Assembly: GCA_016297265.1 (NCBI GenBank)
Contig: JAEDHB010000060.1
Span: 1-5,261, forward strand
DNA from: Butyrivibrio sp.
Lineage (GTDB): Bacteria; Bacillota; Clostridia; Lachnospirales; Lachnospiraceae
Direction of reading: 5' to 3'
Length of the DNA stretch: 5,261 bases
Position 1 is the first letter of the stretch, and each line of letters begins with the position of its first letter. A program made the translations under genes and the position numbers. This document shows positions 1 to 4,311 of this stretch, one piece after another. Under the pieces are notes generated by a model. The model worked only from the letters and a program-made list of their open reading frames with translations. It made no database searches and was not told the DNA's origin.

Positions 1-69
1 CCCACAAGGCGGTTCTCCCCGTCCATGCATGACAGTTTTGGGGTTCTTATCTCAGAATGGTTAGGTCCT
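1..69 (-). other. Left flank, possible start of another RHS-like fragment
   Basis: This is the sequence downstream of the last immunity gene. One minus-strand frame is open from position 67 to the window edge and ends in residues reading MDGENRLVG. That resembles the [W/Y]D-x-ENRL signature found in the YD-repeat part of RHS proteins. Only about 22 codons are visible, no start is identifiable, and no terminator hairpin is seen between here and the preceding stop codon. It could be the beginning of a further RHS-derived piece or chance similarity. Confidence 0.2.
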
Positions 70-627
70 TTAAAAATCATAAAACATTTTATTGTTTTGA
101 TATAATAGAGAAATTATCTGTTCTTCTATGCTATTATATTGCAAACCAATAATCTCAGAAAAACTATATGCTGATAATCCATCATCATCACCTTCCCAGC
201 CGATACTTTGAATTAATATATTTGATGAATCCATCGATATAGGCACACCGGTTGCGTAGTTATTGTTTGTAAATAATAATTTTATCAAAGTCTTATTTTG
301 TATACAATCACTTATTATTTCAGTTAGTTTATCATGTGTGCCAAACACTGAAATTTTCTTTCCCGATCGCAATGATTTTTGATTCAAATAAACACACAGA
401 AGTCTTTTTTGATACCTGTCATTATAATCAACATTAACAATGTCATTTAAATTAATTGATGTCAACCCTTCCTTTTTTCCGTATTGGTCAATTTCTTGTA
501 AAATGACGATCTTGTCATTTAACGTATGCACAAAACCGATGATGGATTCTTCAAACTCCATATTGTTGGTTCTTAATCCAACTAAAATATTCATTTCTTT
601 TGCTTTTGATAAGAGATCGAAAAACAT
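70..627 (-). CDS. Putative cytoplasmic immunity protein of third RHS module
   Basis: The protein has 185 aa and I do not recognise the family. It starts with ATG only 2 nt after the stop of the displaced RHS tip at 630, the usual place for the immunity partner of a polymorphic toxin; its protective role is inferred from that position. There is no signal peptide or membrane segment, so it should act in the cytoplasm, which fits a toxin with a basic, possibly nucleic-acid-acting end. The protein looks internally duplicated: residues about 20-80 and 120-176 share TNN at the start, a beta-rich run (IVILQEI / ILIQSIGW), a Gly-Leu (EGL / DGL), then LNDIVNVDYN / FSEIIGLQYN. This suggests two copies of a small beta-rich unit. 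A second in-frame ATG at residue 12 is possible but would lose the tight coupling. No Shine-Dalgarno is seen before the start. The gene is clearly AT-rich compared with the RHS core block. Confidence 0.72.
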   Translation of the reverse strand: MFFDLLSKAKEMNILVGLRTNNMEFEESIIGFVHTLNDKIVILQEIDQYGKKEGLTSINLNDIVNVDYNDRYQKRLLCVYLNQKSLRSGKKISVFGTHDKLTEIISDCIQNKTLIKLLFTNNNYATGVPISMDSSNILIQSIGWEGDDDGLSAYSFSEIIGLQYNSIEEQIISLLYQNNKMFYDF

Positions 628-629
628 AT

Positions 630-1526
630 TTATCTAGATTTAATTAATGATTTTTCTTTATTTTTTCTTTTTTCTGCACCCTTTCTCCTGTTTGGATTTG
701 CAGGACGATTTTTCCCGCCGTGAGCATATTGTTTATCATGTCTGTCTCTGTTTGACTTCCCTGTACTCTGTTTCTTTTTTATATGAGCAAAAAGCATTAT
801 ACTTCCACTGGTAACAGCTCCCGCAATAAAAACAATAGGAATAAGAGGGTCATCAACAACCCCGACGAGGGTTCCATCATCAGCACCTAATCCTACACAC
901 ATAATCAGTGTACCAGCCATCACAGCTTCTGATTTTGATGGTGTTTTAGAATAAATAATTGGACCAGAGACAATACCGTCATTCTCTTGTGTATAGATTG
1001 GGGAGTCTTCATCTGGTATTTGATATTGAGGTTTTGTATATATTGTGCCTGTTTTCTTATTCTCAATGGTATAATTACCAGAAAATACATCATTTTCTGG
1101 AGATTTCTTGATTGCTCCACCAGTATGATGCTCTTTTCGGTATTTCCTTGCCTCCGCGCGAGTGTCAAATTTCCCATTCGGATCCACCAGAATTACGGGA
1201 TTATTCCTGCAATAAGTATATGGTGACGTTGACGGATATTTGTCACTCATCGGATCGACGCTGAGCCAGACGCTCAAGTCGCTGCTGTAATAGCGTGCGC
1301 CAAAGTAGGATAGGCCGGTTTCGGAGTCGCGTTCTTTTGCGGAGAAGGTGTGAGAGGAGTGATCAGTGATCAGTGAAGAGTGATCAGTATGGGAGTGGGT
1401 GACGGAGTATGTCACAGGAAACCCATCCCCGTCAGGGGATGCATCTCTGTAGCCGAGGGCGTTTCCCCGCGTGCCCACACATCCCCGTAGGGGATGCACA
1501 AAACGGTATGGTCGGCAGCGGTTCAT
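630..1526 (-). CDS. Displaced RHS C-terminal tip with hydrophobic pre-toxin and basic C-terminus
   Basis: From the ATG at 1526 the product is 298 aa. An upstream TTG at 1589 would add 21 residues. I prefer 1526 because the matching ATG in the second module (3335) is closed off by an in-frame stop. The first ~58 residues are translated repeat sequence, not RHS. The core then begins at HTFSAKERDSETGL and runs to VDPNG (about residues 59-118). It is followed by a TRAEARKYRKEHH linker common after Bacteroidales RHS cores. A hydrophobic segment with two DD motifs (GLGADDGT, VGVVDDPLIP) follows, ending in IKKK, which is typical of pre-toxin membrane-associated segments. The last ~45 residues are very basic and contain RHDKQYAHGGKNRPANPN and RRKGAEKRK. 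I infer a small RNA- or DNA-targeting toxin, but no catalytic family is recognised. It lacks the RHS shell, so it may not be deliverable alone and looks like a stored cassette. Confidence 0.7.
   Translation of the reverse strand: MNRCRPYRFVHPLRGCVGTRGNALGYRDASPDGDGFPVTYSVTHSHTDHSSLITDHSSHTFSAKERDSETGLSYFGARYYSSDLSVWLSVDPMSDKYPSTSPYTYCRNNPVILVDPNGKFDTRAEARKYRKEHHTGGAIKKSPENDVFSGNYTIENKKTGTIYTKPQYQIPDEDSPIYTQENDGIVSGPIIYSKTPSKSEAVMAGTLIMCVGLGADDGTLVGVVDDPLIPIVFIAGAVTSGSIMLFAHIKKKQSTGKSNRDRHDKQYAHGGKNRPANPNRRKGAEKRKNKEKSLIKSR
1175..1353 (-). repeat. RHS core junction block, copy 3 (179 nt)
   Basis: This is the third copy of the segment encoding HTFSAKE through VDPNG. It aligns with 2921-3099 and 4905-5083 without gaps. 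The part near HTFSAKE (about 1229-1353) is close to the other copies. The toxin-side part (about 1175-1228) is clearly diverged and encodes STSPYTYCRNNPVILV where the others encode SLSPYVYCADNPVKLV. The toxin-side part therefore seems to have travelled with its own toxin. Confidence 0.9.
1354..1388. repeat. Tandem 7-nt array at the RHS breakpoint, copy 3
   Basis: Five contiguous 7-nt units start at the first base after the shared RHS block. The plus-strand consensus is GATCAGT. Units 2, 3 and 5 (1361-1367, 1368-1374, 1382-1388) are perfect; unit 1 is GAGGAGT and unit 4 is GAAGAGT. On the minus strand it is read as SLITDHSS-like residues within the displaced tip. The same array in the same place at 3100-3134 shows it belongs to the displaced cassettes; the full-length gene lacks it. 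Confidence 0.85.
1424..1441. repeat. GC-rich hairpin (CATCCCC / GGGGATG)
   Basis: A perfect 7-bp inverted repeat, CATCCCC with GGGGATG, around a 4-nt GTCA loop. It has the same stem as the hairpin at 1480-1496, so two such hairpins lie about 40 nt apart. It resembles small REP-type palindromes scattered in Bacteroidales genomes. It is not followed by a T run, so it does not look like an intrinsic terminator. Confidence 0.65.
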
Positions 1527-1562
1527 CGGCGGGGGTTTTGATGGGGCGAAAATACGAAAAAT
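1465..1562. repeat. Shared upstream repeat with hairpin, copy 3
   Basis: About 98 nt that match 3274-3370. The match is nearly exact from 1479 (ACACATCCCC) to the GGTTCATCGGCGG stretch near 1533, then weaker through an A/T-rich end. It contains a hairpin at 1480-1496 (7-bp CATCCCC/GGGGATG stem, GTA loop) and, on the minus strand, the ATG at 1526 followed by MNRCRPYRFVHPLRG. It fills most of the gap between the immunity gene ending at 1608 and the displaced tip. It may be a dispersed repeat on which the cassettes were copied or joined. Confidence 0.8.
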
Positions 1563-1607
1563 CCGGGGTGCTTTGCGGCCCGGGAACAAGAATTCGTTAT
1601 AGATGTA

Positions 1608-2327
1608 TTATAAAGATGGAACTATTCCTATTAATTCATCATCTTTAAAAATGTACTGAAAGTCAATTAGAAATCCGTCTATGGGCTTCTTCATCTTCGG
1701 GTAAGCTTCCCGCAGAAGTTGTTCTGAACAACGACTTTTGCGGGAAATAGATTTCCAAGAATCATTTTTTTTGGCCAAATAGGCAAACATACACTTGTTA
1801 TGGCATAATTCCATATCTTCAGGAGATTGAACAAGCTTCTGATCTTCTATATCATAATATATGGTGATATGATTGTATAGAACAATATGTTGATCCACAA
1901 GGTTAAAAGATTTTTCATCTGGAAAACGAATTTTTGTTTTAGTTTTTTCAAAATAATCATTAAAGTCTGTCTCATCTCCTCTGTTTATTGAATAAAAAAA
2001 ATAGTTTCCAATTCTTCCTGCAGCTATAAAATGATTTATGTTCGTGTTCAAAAATGATAGGGCATTTCTTGTGACACTATATGGCATAACAGTAATGCCT
2101 ATGAAATCCTGACCGTAAAACACTATTTTTATAAGAAATGGTGTTTTCAGGACTGAGAAATAGGGACACTTCAATGCCGAATCAATGACCTCTCCGATAG
2201 CACGGTCAAGTTCTTTATTAACAACACAATACCGATCATATTGTTTGTTGGTCTGTGCCTGTAATAAGGATATGCAAAAGATGATGAGTGAAAAAACAAG
2301 ACAGATATATTTTTTTTTCATATACAT
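1608..2327 (-). CDS. Putative exported immunity protein of JAB-type module
   Basis: The protein has 239 aa and the family is not recognised. It begins 6 nt after the TAA of the JAB-like tip, so the immunity role is inferred from position. The N-terminus is a clear Sec signal peptide: MYMKKK, a hydrophobic core to about residue 22, and a likely signal peptidase I site at LLQA/Q (after residue 24). There is no lipobox cysteine, so the mature protein is probably soluble in the periplasm. The mature part is mixed alpha/beta with no membrane segment; it has cysteines in CVV, CPYF, CHNKC and SRCSEQ contexts that could form disulfides. The ATG at residue 3 (2321) is an equally good start. No Shine-Dalgarno is visible. 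The exported location suggests that the partner toxin acts outside the cytoplasm. Confidence 0.74.
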   Translation of the reverse strand: MYMKKKYICLVFSLIIFCISLLQAQTNKQYDRYCVVNKELDRAIGEVIDSALKCPYFSVLKTPFLIKIVFYGQDFIGITVMPYSVTRNALSFLNTNINHFIAAGRIGNYFFYSINRGDETDFNDYFEKTKTKIRFPDEKSFNLVDQHIVLYNHITIYYDIEDQKLVQSPEDMELCHNKCMFAYLAKKNDSWKSISRKSRCSEQLLREAYPKMKKPIDGFLIDFQYIFKDDELIGIVPSL

Positions 2328-2333
2328 TGTGAA

Positions 2334-3335
2334 TTAGTCTGTTGTGTAAAAATTATCAAACCCTTCAACTGGCTTTCCTTTCTTAATCCAGCATTTTGTT
2401 AATCCTTTGTAACGGATGCCCATTGTAATTTTCGGTTGATTTATCAATATGTCTTTCCAAGCTTTATGATCGGAATTCTTTGAATCGTTTGCTGTATTAA
2501 ACGTACTGGGGGTCCATCCTGTTGTTGAATATTTATCTGACCAATGGCTGTGAGTGTAATTTCCAACAGTATTGGGTAAAGCATCCATAACCATTTTAGA
2601 AATTACACTTTCACCGTCTTGTCCTTCGTCAGTATGGTTGGCACCGATGAAATACTCGCCAGAGTTTGTTCTCATATATCCCCATTCAACATCTGTATTG
2701 TCAGCCATAAAATTAAAAACTTTAGCAGCATCTTCCCCAGTCATACCCGTCAAAAGTGTTTGGAAATCATTAGATTGATTTTCATCACCTTTGGCCTGGG
2801 CAAAAACGCCATTCCCTGATAAAGTCACTTTATTGGATCCACATATCATAATATCATTACCTTCGGAAACTCTAACATCAGAATATCCAGTCTTTTTATT
2901 TACAAATATAGTATCCTCCCCATTCGGGTCCACCAACTTCACCGGGTTGTCCGCGCAATACACATACGGGCTCAGAGACGGATATTTGTCACTCATCGGG
3001 TCGACGCTGAGCCAGATGCTTAAATCGCTGCTGTAATACCTTGCCCCAAAGTAAGATAGACCTGTTTCCGCGTCGCGTTCTTTTGCGGAGAAGGTGTGAG
3101 AGGAGTGATCAGTGATCAGTGAATAGTGAACAGAGGGTAGATGTGCAAAGGTGTGCGTTGTGGTGATTGCAAACGACCAGTCATCCTCGGCAAGGAATGC
3201 AGCCTGACAAGACCGCAAGTACCCCGACCACCACGTCCCGGCAGGGACGGAAGCTTGGTAGGGATGCGCATCCCCCCGCGTGTTCACACATCCCCGTAGG
3301 GGATGCACAAAACGGTATGGTCGGCAGCGGTTCAT
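2334..3335 (-). CDS. Displaced RHS tip with JAB/JAMM-like metalloprotease toxin domain
   Basis: The product is 333 aa. The ATG at 3335 is the earliest in-frame start, because a TAA lies 12 nt upstream (3350-3348). Residues 1-79 are translated repeat and spacer sequence. The RHS core end runs from H80 (HTFSAKERDAETGL) to VDPNG at 135-139. The toxin region from about residue 140 resembles the JAB-like toxin 1 family of polymorphic toxins: FNFMADNTDVEWGY with a candidate catalytic Glu (E217), then THSHWSDK with metal-binding H262 and H264, then PSTFN and a following Asp, D289 or D284, as third ligand. JAB/JAMM proteins are zinc-dependent peptidases or isopeptidases; the substrate here is unknown. 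The proline usual after HxH is Trp (W265). The downstream partner has a signal peptide, pointing to an envelope target. Most of the RHS shell is missing, so this looks like a stored cassette. Confidence 0.75.
   Translation of the reverse strand: MNRCRPYRFVHPLRGCVNTRGDAHPYQASVPAGTWWSGYLRSCQAAFLAEDDWSFAITTTHTFAHLPSVHYSLITDHSSHTFSAKERDAETGLSYFGARYYSSDLSIWLSVDPMSDKYPSLSPYVYCADNPVKLVDPNGEDTIFVNKKTGYSDVRVSEGNDIMICGSNKVTLSGNGVFAQAKGDENQSNDFQTLLTGMTGEDAAKVFNFMADNTDVEWGYMRTNSGEYFIGANHTDEGQDGESVISKMVMDALPNTVGNYTHSHWSDKYSTTGWTPSTFNTANDSKNSDHKAWKDILINQPKITMGIRYKGLTKCWIKKGKPVEGFDNFYTTD
2921..3099 (-). repeat. RHS core junction block, copy 2 (179 nt)
   Basis: Encodes HTFSAKERDAETGL through VDPNG. By hand count it differs from the full-length gene's copy at about 19 of 179 positions (about 89% identity) with no insertions or deletions. 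The differences concentrate near the HTFSAKE end and in the SLSPYVYC codons. Homology stops abruptly on the toxin side just after VDPNGE. Confidence 0.92.
3100..3134. repeat. Tandem 7-nt array at the RHS breakpoint, copy 2
   Basis: The array begins at the first base after the RHS block, as in copy 3. Units are 3100-3106 (GAGGAGT), 3107-3113 and 3114-3120 (both GATCAGT), then two decayed units, GAATAGT and GAACAGA. The first three units are identical to copy 3. It is read in frame on the minus strand as part of the displaced tip (HYSLITDHSS). Confidence 0.8.
3234..3274. repeat. Two adjacent GC-rich palindromes
   Basis: The first is a hairpin with a 6-bp stem CGTCCC/GGGACG and GGCA loop (3234-3249). 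The second is a perfect 14-nt palindrome, GGGATGCGCATCCC (3261-3274), which abuts the shared upstream repeat. They lie inside the N-terminal extension of the displaced JAB tip and are absent from the corresponding place in module 3, which has a different hairpin (1424-1441). They look like REP-type elements, not terminators. Confidence 0.65.
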
Positions 3336-3370
3336 CGGCGGTGGTTTTTAGATGTTGCGAAAATAAGAAA
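3274..3370. repeat. Shared upstream repeat with hairpin, copy 2
   Basis: The counterpart of 1465-1562, with the same hairpin (3289-3305, CATCCCC/GGGGATG, GTA loop) and the same conserved minus-strand ATG (3335) followed by NRCRPYRFVHPLRGCV. Only its last ~35 nt lie between genes. The remaining intergenic sequence up to 3437 is A/T-rich; I see no convincing Bacteroidota promoter (TTTG / TAnnTTTG) and no terminator there. Confidence 0.8.
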
Positions 3371-3437
3371 AAAAAGATGTTTGATAAAAAGAATTGGTGT
3401 TGGTTTGGCGATAGGTAAAAAATGTTGGATTATATGC

Positions 3438-4307
3438 TCAAAGACCTTGCAGGAACCGACAAATGGCTCTATATGAAATATTTTCGTTCTGATTGATAAA
3501 GAAAATATTGTTTACAATGTCGTTTTCAAAACAACATCGCAAAACAAAAGAGGGGACCTTGTTAATGTCCAGCAAAGGTTCTCCATTTATATCAAGCACA
3601 TAATCTACGAATGACTCTGTCATAATATAAAAATCTGTGCCCAAATGATCCAGCAATTCGTTCCTGTCTTTTCCGATTAAGATAATTTCACGTTGTGTGG
3701 AGGTGTTACGCACGGGCGAACTTTCCTTTTTTTTGATTTCATAAATCGGGGTGTCCTGCACAAAAAAACGAACAAGTTCGTTCGTGGAATCCTTGTCCGA
3801 AAAGACCTCCGACGAATCTTGGTAAATGAACAATTGAAAGACTGCAGGAATGTTTATGGGGGCAAATGGTTTTCTGACAGAACTATTCAATGAGGCGGGG
3901 GCATATTTGATGATTTTACCCGAGGAATCTATGGCAAAAAACTCCCCTCCAGGTTCATAGTATTTATAATGCATTTGACCGTTTGGCCAATAACCCCGAT
4001 ACTCTCCGTTGCCAACGTCGTTTTTATATGTTGACAACAAGGAGAGGGTCCCGTCCTCTCTATACGAATAATAAAAGCCGTTCCATTTTTTGTTCTCGAC
4101 AAAAGTAACGACAGCAATGTTATCTGTATTTGGGTAATAGAACATCCACTTCCCATCTTCCAAGTCGTGTTTTGCCACGCAATGGGAATAAAAACCTTTG
4201 GAGGCACACTCCATAAAACGTTCATCTCCGAACGCGGCAGTATGCGTTTGTGCAGATACAACACTCAACAAACATAGCACATAAATAAATGCAAATATCT
4301 TTTCCAT
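3438..4307 (-). CDS. Putative exported immunity protein with MORN-like repeats
   Basis: The protein has 289 aa and starts 4 nt after the TGA of the full-length RHS gene, so it is the likely immunity partner of the cysteine-peptidase tip. Residues 1-19 form a Sec signal peptide (MEKIFAF, hydrophobic core, VVSA/Q cleavage), and no lipobox Cys is present. Residues about 50-125 hold MORN-like units: DGKWMFYYPN, KWNGFYYSYREDGTL, GNGEYRGYWPNGQMHYKYYEPGG. MORN-type beta-hairpin repeats are common in Bacteroidota proteins and in some immunity proteins. The rest, from about 140 to 289, is an unrecognised domain containing VLDINGEPLLDINKVPSFVL. The mature protein should be periplasmic, where a peptidoglycan-cutting toxin would have to be blocked. 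A GAG lies before the start, but there is no strong Shine-Dalgarno. Confidence 0.75.
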   Translation of the reverse strand: MEKIFAFIYVLCLLSVVSAQTHTAAFGDERFMECASKGFYSHCVAKHDLEDGKWMFYYPNTDNIAVVTFVENKKWNGFYYSYREDGTLSLLSTYKNDVGNGEYRGYWPNGQMHYKYYEPGGEFFAIDSSGKIIKYAPASLNSSVRKPFAPINIPAVFQLFIYQDSSEVFSDKDSTNELVRFFVQDTPIYEIKKKESSPVRNTSTQREIILIGKDRNELLDHLGTDFYIMTESFVDYVLDINGEPLLDINKVPSFVLRCCFENDIVNNIFFINQNENISYRAICRFLQGL

Positions 4308-4311
4308 TTTT

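Noticed and set aside
920..1177. Minus-strand 85-codon frame overlapping the third tip.
   Set aside because: It is an out-of-frame shadow of the tip, which has recognisable RHS and pre-toxin residues in the chosen frame.
1354..1388. The 7-nt repeats considered as a CRISPR or iteron array.
   Set aside because: The units are contiguous with no spacers, too short for CRISPR, and there is no replication gene or origin-like context.
1587..1610. The third displaced tip's open frame is in the same frame as the preceding immunity gene, separated only by its TAA, suggesting a readthrough fusion.
   Set aside because: One in three arrangements would be in frame by chance. The equivalent junction in module 2 has an additional in-frame stop (3350-3348), and no readthrough context is seen.
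1409..1648. Plus-strand open frame of 79 codons across the repeat region.
   Set aside because: It is antisense to the displaced tip, made of hairpin repeats, and overlaps the end of an immunity gene. It shows no protein-family features.
2903..2910. Minus-strand TATATTTG resembling a Bacteroidota -7 promoter box (TAnnTTTG).
   Set aside because: It lies in the coding sequence just after VDPNGE, and no TTTG is found at the expected distance upstream. A/T-rich sequence gives such matches by chance.
3261..3305. The GC-rich palindromes considered as intrinsic terminators after the first immunity gene.
   Set aside because: They lie inside the next open frame, more than 130 nt past the stop at 3438, and lack a following T run on the minus strand.
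3929..4264. Minus-strand 111-codon frame within the MORN-type immunity gene.
   Set aside because: The main frame has a signal peptide, repeats and correct coupling to the toxin, whereas this frame has none of these.
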